Shown: positions 1 to 8,014, counted from the first letter of the stretch. The stretch: 35,936 nt of DNA from an uncultured Bryobacteraceae bacterium (GCA_955652915.1 CATPCJ010000358.1:1-35936); one strand, 5' to 3'. Notes: generated by a model not told the origin, from the sequence alone. A program made the numbers and translations.

Positions 1-704
1 AGATGGGTTTTAGATACATCGGTAATGCTAGTTGAAAGATCGCCCTTGGCGACGGCGGTGGTGACGTCTGCGATGTTTCGCACCTGATCGGTCAGGTTGC
101 TGGCCATCGAGTTGACGCTCTCGGTCAGATCATTCCAGTCTCCGGCCACGCCTGTGAGCACTGCCTGGCCGCCCAGCTTGCCTTCGGTTCCAACTTCGCG
201 GGCGACGCGCGTTACTTCCGACGCGAACGAATTTAGCTGCTGCACCATGGTGTTGACCACGCGCGCGGTGTGCAGAAACTCGCCGCGCAACGGACGCCCG
301 TCCACTTCGAGCGACATGGTCTGCGCCAAGTCGCCCTTGGCCACCGCGCCGATGACGCGGGCCACTTCGGTGGACGGCTGAACCAGATCGCCAATAAGGC
401 TGTTGACCGATTCCACGCATTCCGCCCAATCGCCGGTCACCGAGCCGATGGATGCCCGTTGTGTAATTTTGCCGTCCTTACCGACCGCTTTGCTGATACG
501 CGCGAATTCGCTCACCATTTTCTGGTTGAGTTCCAGAATCTCGTTGAGCGTGTCGGCGATCTTGCCGACTACACCAATCTCATCCACCGGCATTCTGATG
601 TCGAACTTGCCCCTCTTAAAAGCGACCAGTGTTTTGAGTAACACGTTGTTGTCGCGAGTGCCAGATCCATTTCGCGCGGCGGTAGCCTTTTGGATAGCCT
701 TCAT
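1..704 (-). CDS. Poly-HAMP sensor histidine kinase (N-terminal part, runs off the window)
   Basis: Partial gene: about 234 N-terminal residues are present and the rest lies beyond position 1. The minus-strand translation from the ATG at 704 carries serial HAMP-type repeats. The first is near residues 25-60 (around [20 protein letters not shown]). Two longer units contain the phrases [19 protein letters not shown] and [20 protein letters not shown], each followed by AVAKGDL. This spacing and wording are typical of hybrid histidine kinases with many HAMP repeats (the fungal Nik1/group III type and its bacterial relatives). No transmembrane segment precedes the repeats, so the protein is probably cytoplasmic. 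The kinase domains are not visible here. A GGGAG ribosome-binding site lies at 714-718. It is divergent from a CheY-like regulator 107 bp away, a plausible signalling partner. The HAMP assignment is firm; kinase identity is inferred from the family. Confidence 0.85.
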   Translation of the reverse strand, partial: MKAIQKATAARNGSGTRDNNVLLKTLVAFKRGKFDIRMPVDEIGVVGKIADTLNEILELNQKMVSEFARISKAVGKDGKITQRASIGSVTGDWAECVESVNSLIGDLVQPSTEVARVIGAVAKGDLAQTMSLEVDGRPLRGEFLHTARVVNTMVQQLNSFASEVTRVAREVGTEGKLGGQAVLTGVAGDWNDLTESVNSMASNLTDQVRNIADVTTAVAKGDLSTSITDVSKTH

Positions 705-811
705 CGTTTAGAACTCCCTACATCAGTGTAATATGCCTTACTGGACCGTTTTCGAGCCTAGATAGAATTAGACTTCTGCGCGAAAATGATGTTACAAACG
801 CTTTCTTAACA

Positions 812-1213
812 ATGTTCCGCATACTTCTGGCAGAAGACAATCCGGGCGATGTGCTGTTGTTCAAGGAGTCGCTGAAAGGCCGGAATTTCAAGTTCGAATT
901 GTTGGTGGCCAGGGACGGTCAGCAAGCCATCGCCATGGTGCGCGATGTGGTGTCAGGTGGTCCGCGGCCGAGTCTGATTGTCTTAGACGTGAATCTGCCG
1001 AAGCACAGCGGTTCCGAAGTGCTGCGTCATATTCGGAGTGAGCCGACGCTGGCGGCAATACCGGTGATGATGCTGACTTCGTCGTCCTCGCCCAACGATC
1101 AGGCGACGGCCGAAAAACTCGGCGCGAGTTTGTATCTGCAAAAGCCTTCCGATCTGGAAGCCTTGCAGCGGCTCGGCGGGGTGGTAGAGGATTTCCTCGG
1201 AGTAAGTAAGTAA
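812..1213 (+). CDS. CheY-like single-domain response regulator (Rcp1-like)
   Basis: 133 residues forming a lone receiver domain with no output domain. The expected residues are visible: acidic pocket E8-D9, phospho-acceptor D59 in LIVLDVNLP, T89 in MMLTSSSS and K111 in LQKPSD. The opening ILLAEDNPGDVLLFKESL and the long loop around residues 44-53 are typical of the Rcp1/phytochrome-associated subgroup, which relays phosphate from hybrid kinases to other partners. It is divergent from the poly-HAMP kinase at 704, which may be its cognate kinase (inference from position). No clear Shine-Dalgarno precedes the ATG. An upstream ATG in frame is closed off by a TAA just before 811, so the start is well constrained. 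Confidence 0.9.
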   Translation: MFRILLAEDNPGDVLLFKESLKGRNFKFELLVARDGQQAIAMVRDVVSGGPRPSLIVLDVNLPKHSGSEVLRHIRSEPTLAAIPVMMLTSSSSPNDQATAEKLGASLYLQKPSDLEALQRLGGVVEDFLGVSK

Positions 1214-1246
1214 ATCCATCGACAAGATTTGTGCCCGGTTTTTTGT

Positions 1247-1577
1247 CTAGTCTGCCACAAGGAGTGACTCAATCGGCTCGGGGACCTGAAACCCATGGAC
1301 GATACGCTTCCACTCGCCCGACACATTTTAGCTCGATGACAAGAACGTCTTCCGCGAGGATATCGGCAAAATATTGTCCGACATATTGGCCTTTGTACGT
1401 TACTGCGAATGAAGCTTGGCCGGTAGCTCGGATACCACGTATACTGAGTTCTGCGAGCAGCGCTCGCTCATAGACTTTTTCAAGGAATCCGGCCCCCAGA
1501 GTGTTGGCGACCTCAAATACGGCGCCGATCACTCGCTCAGTCAGAGAATCGAAAAATCCACGTTCATCGGTGTTCAT
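1247..1577 (-). pseudogene. GxxExxY protein, internally deleted and frameshifted
   Basis: The N-terminal 85 residues fit the GxxExxY family (PDDEXK-like nuclease fold, function unknown): GAGFLEKVYERAL gives the G-x-x-E-x-x-Y motif, followed by YFADILAEDVLVIELKCV with the conserved D and E-x-K. The open frame then runs into 15 unrelated residues and stops at 1269. In the +1-shifted frame, positions 1315-1247 encode EWKRIVHGFQVPEPIESLL and a stop. EWKRIVHGF is the usual C-terminal ending of this family. The roughly 30 residues that normally lie between (the H-x-x-Q-x-x-N-Y-L-R block) are absent. The gene therefore appears to have lost about 90 bp out of frame. The start ATG lies inside a palindromic repeat. 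Confidence 0.75.
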
Positions 1578-1659
1578 CAGCGGCCAATACTTATGTGCCG
1601 TCTAGCTAGAATCAACATCTCTCAAATGTTATCTAGCCGCCGATGAACACGGATCGGAC
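1552..1659. repeat. Imperfect palindromic intergenic repeat overlapping the GxxExxY start
   Basis: The left arm (about 1553-1585) contains GTTCATCGGTGTTCATCAGC and the right arm (about 1635-1655) contains GCCGCCGATGAACACGGATC. The core GTGTTCATC-R-GCGGC pairs with its complement across a loop of about 50 nt. The left arm encodes the first residues (M-N-T-D-E-R) of the GxxExxY gene on the minus strand. A related element lies at 31634-31715. Confidence 0.6.
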
Positions 1660-1703
1660 AGAAGGTTTCGTACGGGGCCGAGATTCGCTTCGATATCAGG
1701 CCG

Positions 1704-4700
1704 TTAAAATTGTAATCGCATTGCCAGTTGGATCACGCGCGGCCCACCGCCCACCACACCCGCTGTTGTTCCAACCGCTGTCGCCGTCGCGCTGCCCACC
1801 GTCGCGGTGATCTTGCCGAAGCTCCCGCTGCTTTGGCTTGCTACCGGGTTTGCGAAGTTCGTGTGGTTAAACAGATTGAAGAAATCCGCCTGGAAGCGAA
1901 GACGCAAACGCTCGCCGGTAAGCGGAAAATTCTTTCCCAGCGAGAAGTTGTAATTCGCTAAACCCGGACCGTAGTATTGATTGCGTCCGGAAGTTCCTAC
2001 GCGTCCCGTTGGCGGCGCGAGCGAAAAGTAGGTCTTATCGAATGCATTATCCGGCGTCCGATTGTTTTGGGTCAGCGGCCCTGATCCGATAACGTCCGGC
2101 CGGTCGTTAAACTGATTGAATCCGCTGAAATCAGCCGAGCTGTTTACCACAGTGAACGGCGCGCCGGTTTGAAGCGTCGTGATTCCCGAAATCTGCCATC
2201 CGCCCAACACCTGCCGGTTCAGGCCGTTGTTCCAACCGAACAGACGATGACCCGGGCCCAGCGGTAAATCGATAGCATAGAAAAATACCGCGCGATGCCG
2301 TATGTCGAACGACGATGGCCCGTGCTCCAAGCGAAGATTATTGACGTTGGCCGGCCCGGTCCGCTCTCCGCTGGAGCCGAAGAATGCCGACTGGTAATCC
2401 AAGGACTTGCCAAATGTGTACGATCCCTGGAAGAAAACCCCGCGGCGTCCCTGATACTTGGCTGTCGCCACCATACCGTTGTAGTTCGAGGCAACGAGAT
2501 CCTTGCCAGTCCCGATTCCGCCGAAGAACGGATTGGGGAAAATCTGCTCATTCGGCGCCTGGTTGCCGCGCTTGGTTGGATCGCGCAAAATCACCGAGGG
2601 CTGGTTCTGATCTAGAAACAGGCCGAGACTGTGGCCGCTCGAACCCTGATAGTCCACTTCCAGGGCAAACTCATTTCCGAGTTTTCGCTGGATGCCGAAG
2701 TTGTACTGATAGATGTAGGAGCTGCGGATATTGGGGTCTTCGGAACTAAAGCCGATCACACCGCTGGTGGGGTGGCCGGGTCCCTGGTTTCCAAGATTCG
2801 AAATGAACGGCACGTTTTGATTGAAGCCGATCGCCCACGGGAACTTGTCCGGTTGCGTAACCCCCGCGGTCTGCTGGGTGGTCAGGTTATAGGGCGCGTT
2901 CAAGCCCATGTTGGCCGGAATATTGTTGAAGATGTCGTCATAACCGATGCGGAAGCCGGCACGAATCACGGTCGCGTCGTTTCCAAAAATCGATTTGGCG
3001 AAACGCGGCGTATATGCCAAGCCAATCACGGGCGCGAAATTATTCTTATCGGAATGCACGCCGCTATTGCTCAGCGTGAATGGCGCCTGGGTATAGAAGA
3101 AAGCCGCCGGTCCCGTCTTGGCAGGGTCGATATTAAGAACCTTATTGGTGCCTAACAAAACCGGTCCAACACCCGGAATAAAGTTGGTGGCCTGCATCCG
3201 CGTCTGCGCGATAGCGGAAGGATACTCATAACGGATGCCGTAGTTGAGCGTGAGATTGTCCCTGATCTTCCATTGATCTTGCCAGTACAAATCCCAGGGG
3301 TATCGGCGCCAGTAGCACAGGGTGGAGCCGAAGAGCAGGGTCGCCTGGTTGACGTTGCCCTTCGCAAAATCAGCGAAATTCGAGAAGCTGAAGTTGCCGC
3401 GCGCGGAGCCATCCAGGAATCGGCGGGCGTCTTCACGGCGAATGTGATAACCCCAGCGCCAGGAGTGTTTGGAAGCGCCGAACGGAGCGATCCACGACAT
3501 GTTGTCGAAGACCTCGTAGGTGTTGGTGATGCGGCCCTGCGGCAGATTGCTGGTGCTGCCCAACGGGGCAAATCCGCTGACGCCGATGGTCGGCAGTCCC
3601 GAATCCAACAGATTCTGTCCGGCTACGACTACACCCGGGAGCGGTTGTCCATTGGATCCCAGGAAAACCTTGGAAGCGTCAAAGCCGGAGTCCTGTACGG
3701 TGATGAAAGTCTGGTTGCGGGAGAACCCGAAACGAAATTCGTTCAACAGCTTCGGCGAAAAAGTATGCGTTTCGATCAATACGCCCCCGCGGCTGATCGG
3801 CGTATTGGCATTGCCACCAAGCAGCGGCAGGAAGCCGGGCGTGAAGGTGGCGCCTTCATACTCCACCCAGCGTCCGGAGACCTGGTCTTTCTCCGTGAGC
3901 TTGTGGTCGATTCGAATTAGTCCGGTGTTGTCGAAAGTACTCGCCCCGACATTGGTTACAAAGTTATTCGTACCCGCTGTATTGGCCGCGGGCCAGAATT
4001 GCAGCAATGCTTTGGATATCGGATCGGTCACGCTCGCGCGCTGGAGGTCGGTTGGAACCACGGTCGAGCTGGGCGTGGGGGCCACCTGCCGAAATCCTTC
4101 CCAGGAAGCGAAGAAGAACGTCTTATCTCTCCAGATTGGTCCTCCCAGTGTTGCGCCGTATTGATTCCGGTGGAGCGGGTTCTTCGGCTTGCTGGCTTTG
4201 TTGGTGAAAAAGTCGGCCGCGTCCATCTTCGAATTGCGGAAGTATTCGAACGCGGAGCCGTGAAACTGATTACTGCCGCTCTTGGTGACAATGCTCACCT
4301 GGCCGCCGGTGCCGCGGCCGAACTCAGCCGTGGCGACACTGGTTTGAACCGCGAACTCCTGCACGGCATCGGTAATGCGGAAGTTGCCCAGTGCCGAGTT
4401 GACCTGAGTATCGATCATGCTGACGCCATCCAGCAGGAAGATGTTGGACTGGGATCGAGCGCCGGCCACGTTGAATCCACCGCCTTGGGTTCCCGTGGCG
4501 GAAGGCAAAGCTCCCGGCGTGAGCAAAGCCAAATCCAGATACTGCCGGGCATTTAATGGCATGCTTTCGATGGTGTGGGTGTCGACCACGCTGCTGAGAG
4601 TGCTCTTGTCGGTCTCCAGCAGCGGCGCCACCGCCTCCACTTGGACGGACTGCGAGACATCGCCAACCTCCAGGCTGAAGTCCGCGTGCGTGATTTGATC

Positions 4701-4994
4701 CACCTGGACGACAGCGTTGCTGATGGAGCGCTTGAAGCCCGTGGCCTCCACCGCTAAGGAGTAAGTGGACGGCGCCAATTGCAGAAACTGAAATTCGCCA
4801 TTCTGATTGGTAACGATCTCAAGTTTCGCGTTCGTCGCAGTGTTAGTGAGAGTCACTTTGGCGCCGGCCATGTATGCGCCGGACGCGTCCTTGACGGAAC
4901 CCGCGATGCTTCCCACTGGAGATGCCAACAGCCAGCCGGCGAGTAGACAGAAAACCGCCAGCAACACAATCACTCTGGATGTGAAGGTCCTCAT
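1704..4994 (-). CDS. TonB-dependent receptor, Oar-like, with carboxypeptidase-regulatory N-terminal domain
   Basis: 1096 residues. A signal peptide spans about residues 1-26 (hydrophobic VIVLLAVFCLLAGWLLAS). It is followed by a carboxypeptidase-regulatory/Ig-like domain (about 28-95, with GSIAGSVKDASGAYMAGAKV and FLQLAPSTYSLAVEATGFK). The plug domain follows (about 130-250; NIFLLDGVSMIDTQ, EFGRGTGGQVSIVTKSGSN) and then a long outer-membrane beta-barrel ending in the terminal phenylalanine of AMRLQF. This is the Oar/TonB-receptor architecture that is strongly expanded in Acidobacteriota, where members are thought to import oligosaccharides or other polymers. The substrate cannot be read from the sequence. 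The ATG at 4994 has a GAGG ribosome-binding site about 10 nt upstream, and a TTGACA hexamer lies at 5058-5063 without a good -10 partner. It is monocistronic. Confidence 0.92.
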   Translation of the reverse strand: MRTFTSRVIVLLAVFCLLAGWLLASPVGSIAGSVKDASGAYMAGAKVTLTNTATNAKLEIVTNQNGEFQFLQLAPSTYSLAVEATGFKRSISNAVVQVDQITHADFSLEVGDVSQSVQVEAVAPLLETDKSTLSSVVDTHTIESMPLNARQYLDLALLTPGALPSATGTQGGGFNVAGARSQSNIFLLDGVSMIDTQVNSALGNFRITDAVQEFAVQTSVATAEFGRGTGGQVSIVTKSGSNQFHGSAFEYFRNSKMDAADFFTNKASKPKNPLHRNQYGATLGGPIWRDKTFFFASWEGFRQVAPTPSSTVVPTDLQRASVTDPISKALLQFWPAANTAGTNNFVTNVGASTFDNTGLIRIDHKLTEKDQVSGRWVEYEGATFTPGFLPLLGGNANTPISRGGVLIETHTFSPKLLNEFRFGFSRNQTFITVQDSGFDASKVFLGSNGQPLPGVVVAGQNLLDSGLPTIGVSGFAPLGSTSNLPQGRITNTYEVFDNMSWIAPFGASKHSWRWGYHIRREDARRFLDGSARGNFSFSNFADFAKGNVNQATLLFGSTLCYWRRYPWDLYWQDQWKIRDNLTLNYGIRYEYPSAIAQTRMQATNFIPGVGPVLLGTNKVLNIDPAKTGPAAFFYTQAPFTLSNSGVHSDKNNFAPVIGLAYTPRFAKSIFGNDATVIRAGFRIGYDDIFNNIPANMGLNAPYNLTTQQTAGVTQPDKFPWAIGFNQNVPFISNLGNQGPGHPTSGVIGFSSEDPNIRSSYIYQYNFGIQRKLGNEFALEVDYQGSSGHSLGLFLDQNQPSVILRDPTKRGNQAPNEQIFPNPFFGGIGTGKDLVASNYNGMVATAKYQGRRGVFFQGSYTFGKSLDYQSAFFGSSGERTGPANVNNLRLEHGPSSFDIRHRAVFFYAIDLPLGPGHRLFGWNNGLNRQVLGGWQISGITTLQTGAPFTVVNSSADFSGFNQFNDRPDVIGSGPLTQNNRTPDNAFDKTYFSLAPPTGRVGTSGRNQYYGPGLANYNFSLGKNFPLTGERLRLRFQADFFNLFNHTNFANPVASQSSGSFGKITATVGSATATAVGTTAGVVGGGPRVIQLAMRLQF

Positions 4995-5118
4995 TGCATT
5001 TGATCCTCGTTTAGGTAATGGCGACGAAGCCGCTTACGAACTTAAACCCGTGTAGCTTGTCAATCAATATACACCAACTGGGAGCCTGCGGGAAGGGGGA
5101 TGCAAGGGCTGAAAGATT

Positions 5119-5195
<77 letters not shown>

Positions 5196-5204
5196 AACTG
5201 TTCT

Positions 5205-5210
5205 ATTTTA
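5205..5210 (-). promoter_or_regulatory. Possible -10 box for tRNA-Arg
   Basis: TAAAAT on the minus strand ends 9 nt before the first base of the tRNA. No convincing -35 hexamer is visible upstream, where the DUF2063 coding end lies, so co-transcription with that operon is also possible. Confidence 0.35.
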
Positions 5211-5233
5211 CTGGAGAGGGAGCCGAAGCGTTA

Positions 5234-6076
5234 CTACTTAGCCAGTTCCACGGCCTGGAACAAACCGTCCGCCATCCAATCGCGAAACCACTCGAAGAGA
5301 CACGCTTCTTTTACGGCTGGACGCCATCTCTGCGTCATGGTTCCCACAATCGCATCGCCAACCGTTTGACCGGAGGCAAGAGCGGAGAGGAGCGCGTAGG
5401 CCGGCCGCTCCAAATCGTGGCGGCTGACGTTGAAGTCCCGGCGGTAGGCCACCATCCACGTCTTCTTTCGGGCGATCCGGGGGAATGGATTCTCTTCGTC
5501 CACGCCGCCTAGATATTGGCTCACCGGATAATCGAACTCCGCGATAGCAAAGGCTGGAATCGGTTTCAGCCTAGCCGTCTCCCAAGCTTCCGGAGGCACC
5601 GCGCGCACGGCCGCTTCGGTCAGTGGCGGTGCATCTTCGGCATCGAAGACCTCGGTGAGCAAAAGCTCCAGCCGGGCCAGTTCGCAACAGAAATCCTTCT
5701 TCGGAAGATCGTCCAGTGTGCGCAAGAACTTCGGCAAGTGATCGCCCAGCCGGTTGAGCGTGTAGCTACGCGAAGGATACACCTCGACGTATCGCTCCAC
5801 CATCCGCATGAATTTGTCGTCGCCCAGGAAATGCTTGAGTCCCGGATAATCGGTGGACAGCGCCTCCTCCATCCGCAGGAGGTACATTCCGCGATAAATG
5901 TCCAGGCGTTCGAGCGAGGATAGCGTCTTCGAGGGCAGTACGATACTGCGCGCTTCTTCCGCCGAAATAGCCGCCCGTGCGCGCTCCGACGCAATGGCCT
6001 CTTCGCACGTGCCCTGATCCTCGATGCAGGCTTGCATCCAGCGTTGGATGCGCTCGAGACCTGGATCAGTCACCAT
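5234..6076 (-). CDS. DUF2063 protein (BufC/HvfC-like partner of an MNIO enzyme)
   Basis: 280 residues. The N-terminal half (about 5-105; RIQRWMQACIED, RLDIYRGMYLLRMEEALSTD, YPGLKHFLGDDKFMRMVERY) is the DUF2063 'putative DNA-binding' helical domain. The C-terminal half holds a second alpha/beta domain. In characterised systems DUF2063 proteins act with MNIO (DUF692) oxygenases as precursor-recognition partners in making ribosomally synthesised modified peptides, rather than as DNA binders. The start overlaps the end of the MNIO gene by 11 nt, implying translational coupling. It is the last gene of a DoxX-MNIO-DUF2063 operon. The peptide substrate is unknown. Confidence 0.87.
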   Translation of the reverse strand: MVTDPGLERIQRWMQACIEDQGTCEEAIASERARAAISAEEARSIVLPSKTLSSLERLDIYRGMYLLRMEEALSTDYPGLKHFLGDDKFMRMVERYVEVYPSRSYTLNRLGDHLPKFLRTLDDLPKKDFCCELARLELLLTEVFDAEDAPPLTEAAVRAVPPEAWETARLKPIPAFAIAEFDYPVSQYLGGVDEENPFPRIARKKTWMVAYRRDFNVSRHDLERPAYALLSALASGQTVGDAIVGTMTQRWRPAVKEACLFEWFRDWMADGLFQAVELAK

Positions 6077-6947
6077 AGGCGGGAACCCCGTCGTCTACGG
6101 CGTGTGCAGGCAGCTTCAAATCTTCCTGCTCGCGGAATTGCCGGGCCTTCAATGCCTCTCCGTGCACCACGTCAAAGTCGGGAATGTTGGCGTCCCACTC
6201 CAGCAGCGTCGAGACGCCGCCCAGCCGCCGGTGTGCGTAGCGGTACAGCTCCCAAACGCTGTCGATCACGTAGTCGCTGTGCGTGTCCAGAATGTGCGTG
6301 CCCTTGTTGGTGTGACCCGCCAGGTGCATCTGCACAACGCGATCGCGCGGAATTTTATCGATGTAAGCTTTGGGATCGAACCCGTGGTTGTACGAACTGA
6401 CATACACGTTGTTGACATCCAGCAGGATGCCGCAGTCGGCTTGCTCGGTGAGCGCGGCAATGAACTCGCTTTCGGGCCAGGTGGACGCGCTGAATTCGAG
6501 GTAGGTAGAGGCGTTCTCCAGTGCAATGGGGCGCTCCATGAAATCCTGAATGGTCTTCACGCGCTCGATGGTGTGCCGCAATGCTTCGTTGGTGTAGGGC
6601 ATGGGCAGCAGATCGTGCGTGTTGTGTCCAGCCACGCCGGTCCAACAAAGATGGTCCGATATCCAGCGGGCATTGATCCGCTTGGCCAGCGCTTTCAACT
6701 TCCTCAAGTAATCGAAATCGATTGGATCGGTACTACCGACGGAAAGAGACACGCCGTGCAGCACCACGGGATAATGTGCGGCTACTTGATCCAGCACGTG
6801 CAGCGGCCTGCCGCCGGTGTCCATATAGTTTTCGGAAAGGATCTCGAACCAATCTATGGCGGGCTTGTTGTTGAGAACGTGTTCGTAATGCACCGAGCGC
6901 AGGCCGATGCCGAACCCTAAATCCGGATATCCCCAACGATTTGCCAT
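6066..6947 (-). CDS. MNIO family oxygenase (DUF692, BufB/HvfB-like)
   Basis: 293 residues when started at the ATG at 6947, which gives the typical opening WGYPDLGFGIGLRSVHYEHV. An in-frame ATG at 6986 would add 13 residues inside the upstream gene and is less likely. TIM-barrel metal-site motifs of the multinuclear non-haem iron oxygenase family appear in order: WFEILSENYM, VVLHGVSLSVG, WISDHLCW, IALENAST, LLDVNNVYVSSYNHG, QMHLAGH, DTHSDYV and LLEWDANIP. MNIOs use an iron cluster and O2 to modify cysteine or other residues of precursor peptides. The gene starts 5 nt after the DoxX gene stop and overlaps the DUF2063 start. No DUF2282-type precursor is seen beside it. Confidence 0.93.
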   Translation of the reverse strand: MANRWGYPDLGFGIGLRSVHYEHVLNNKPAIDWFEILSENYMDTGGRPLHVLDQVAAHYPVVLHGVSLSVGSTDPIDFDYLRKLKALAKRINARWISDHLCWTGVAGHNTHDLLPMPYTNEALRHTIERVKTIQDFMERPIALENASTYLEFSASTWPESEFIAALTEQADCGILLDVNNVYVSSYNHGFDPKAYIDKIPRDRVVQMHLAGHTNKGTHILDTHSDYVIDSVWELYRYAHRRLGGVSTLLEWDANIPDFDVVHGEALKARQFREQEDLKLPAHAVDDGVPAYGD

Positions 6948-6952
6948 TGAAA

Positions 6953-7429
6953 CTAAACCTCGGTCTTTCCGCCCACGCCCAGCCACTTACTCAGAAACCG
7001 ATCCAGGCTGCCCGGGCCGGGTCCAAATAACACCAGCCATATTAAGAATAGCAAGTACGTAAACGCGGTGACATCGGTGAGATCCGAGGGGAACTTCTGG
7101 ATAAACGTAGCCCTGTCGGCCGTCATCAGCGCCACGACCATCGTGCATGAAAGTAGGAACGCAAAGATGCGGGTTCCGAGCCCGAGTATCAGGCAGATGC
7201 CGCCGACGAATTCGAGCGTACCGATGAAAAGGGCATTGGCTCCGGGAAACGGAATGCCAAGATCGGTGAAAAAGGCGGTGACTTTGCTGGGATCCATCAG
7301 CTTGCCGTGGCCGGTGGCGTGGAAGCCCCAGCCGACCACCAGACGGGTCAGTAGAGGCGCAAGAAAAGCAAGGGCCGCGGTGATTCGTAAGCCGAACGCG
7401 GCCAGGCGTTGGATTCGTCCTTGTGGCAT
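6953..7429 (-). CDS. DoxX family membrane protein (HvfX-like)
   Basis: 158 residues from the ATG at 7429, which begins MPQGRIQRLAAFGLR. A longer frame to 7534 would add 35 non-hydrophobic residues that cross intron debris. A TATACT box ends exactly 7 nt before the ATG at 7429, supporting this start. Four hydrophobic segments are visible (near residues 15-35, 65-85, 90-108 and 125-143), including ALFIGTLEFVGGICLILGLG, the usual DoxX signature. DoxX proteins are small inner-membrane proteins found with MNIO operons; their exact role there is not settled. It is first in the operon with MNIO and DUF2063. Confidence 0.88.
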   Translation of the reverse strand: MPQGRIQRLAAFGLRITAALAFLAPLLTRLVVGWGFHATGHGKLMDPSKVTAFFTDLGIPFPGANALFIGTLEFVGGICLILGLGTRIFAFLLSCTMVVALMTADRATFIQKFPSDLTDVTAFTYLLFLIWLVLFGPGPGSLDRFLSKWLGVGGKTEV

Positions 7430-7436
7430 TTGAAAC

Positions 7437-7442
7437 AGTATA
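7437..7442 (-). promoter_or_regulatory. -10 box of the DoxX-MNIO-DUF2063 operon
   Basis: The minus strand reads TATACT followed by 7 nt (GTTTCAA) and the ATG at 7429. Transcription would begin at or next to the start codon, giving a leaderless mRNA. No clear -35 hexamer is seen. Confidence 0.5.
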
Positions 7443-7491
7443 CCTGGGGCCGGGGTGCACCACACATGGGCAGTGGCTGCGGCCATACGTG

Positions 7492-7815
7492 GTGCGGACA
7501 CTCGCGTCTGGATAGCGCCGGGATAAACCGGCATGGAGTGGCGAATGAAAGAGTCGTACAGGGAAGGAGTAGCGAACTATCCTGGTGCCGAGTCATGCGG
7601 GGGCGGCCGTGAAGCCGTACCCGAAGCGTTGAGCAGGGGTATCTGTAAGCTGGGTATTGAGCTCCGAAATCGTGCGTTTCGAAAGCCGACGGCGTCAGAC
7701 AGCACGGAAAGCAACTGGGCGGCGCGCGCCAACGCAAGTGCGTCGCTCGACCAGCGGAGTCGAAGACCCTAAGCATGCAGAGAAACTTCAGGCGCGAGAA
7801 CGGGGAGACCGGTTT
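7492..7815 (+). mobile_element. Group II intron remnant (5' part only, no maturase)
   Basis: This stretch is unlike normal intergenic DNA. Read on the plus strand from 7533 it gives MEWRMKESYREGVANYPGAE and then SCGGGREAV, followed by ..EALSRGICKLGIELRN. This matches the characteristic ORF-like leader found in the 5' part of many bacterial group II introns ahead of the reverse transcriptase gene. The downstream block 'GACCCTAAGCATGCAGAGAA' and 'CGAGAACGGGGAGACC' continues that pattern to about 7815, where it breaks off. A GTGCG at 7492-7496 could be the intron 5' end, but that boundary is uncertain. No reverse transcriptase, domain V or 3' end is present, so the element is a truncated, dead copy. 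It fills the 423-nt gap between the DoxX and zinc-ribbon genes. Confidence 0.6.
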
Positions 7816-7852
7816 GATTTCGTGAAAGTTGGAGGTGTGCTCCCGCGAGCCA

Positions 7853-8008
7853 CTAGCCGATCCCCAATTCGTCTATTCGTTCCAGCGGCGTGCCGCACCG
7901 TCTGCAAATGATCGCCGAACAATCGCCGCAAATCAGAGGGTCCGCTACAGCGGAATGGCATCGCGGACAATAGAACTCATTTTGCGCTTGGGTCTCTTCG
8001 CCGTCCAT
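7853..8008 (-). CDS. Small zinc-ribbon protein, 51 residues
   Basis: Started at the ATG at 8008, 51 residues with six cysteines in three C-x-x-C pairs (C14/C17, C27/C30, C35/C38): FYCPRCHSAVADPLICGDC, then CRRCGTPLE and the ending ELGIG. This is a double zinc-ribbon-like fold of unknown role. An in-frame upstream ATG (8104) would extend the protein into the divergent lipoprotein gene. A TAGTGT box ends 7 nt before 8008 and favours the short form. It points the same way as the DoxX-MNIO-DUF2063 operon but is separated from it by the intron remnant. Its cysteine-rich nature makes it a conceivable, unproven MNIO substrate; a plain zinc-binding protein is the simpler reading. Confidence 0.75.
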   Translation of the reverse strand: MDGEETQAQNEFYCPRCHSAVADPLICGDCSAIICRRCGTPLERIDELGIG

Positions 8009-8014
8009 TACTGT

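Noticed and set aside
2631..3155. Plus-strand open frames of 100-215 residues across 1728-4757
   Set aside because: They lie wholly opposite the TonB receptor gene, whose protein has clear domains; the plus-strand products show no recognisable motif and have Arg/Gly/Ala bias typical of shadows.
7533..7772. A 79-residue plus-strand ORF beginning MEWRMKESY
   Set aside because: It reads like the leader seen in group II introns and lies in a truncated intron, so it is recorded as part of the remnant and not as a protein gene.
7348..7776. A 142-residue minus-strand ORF covering the DoxX start and the intron remnant
   Set aside because: It is in a different frame from DoxX, spans intron debris and has no family features.
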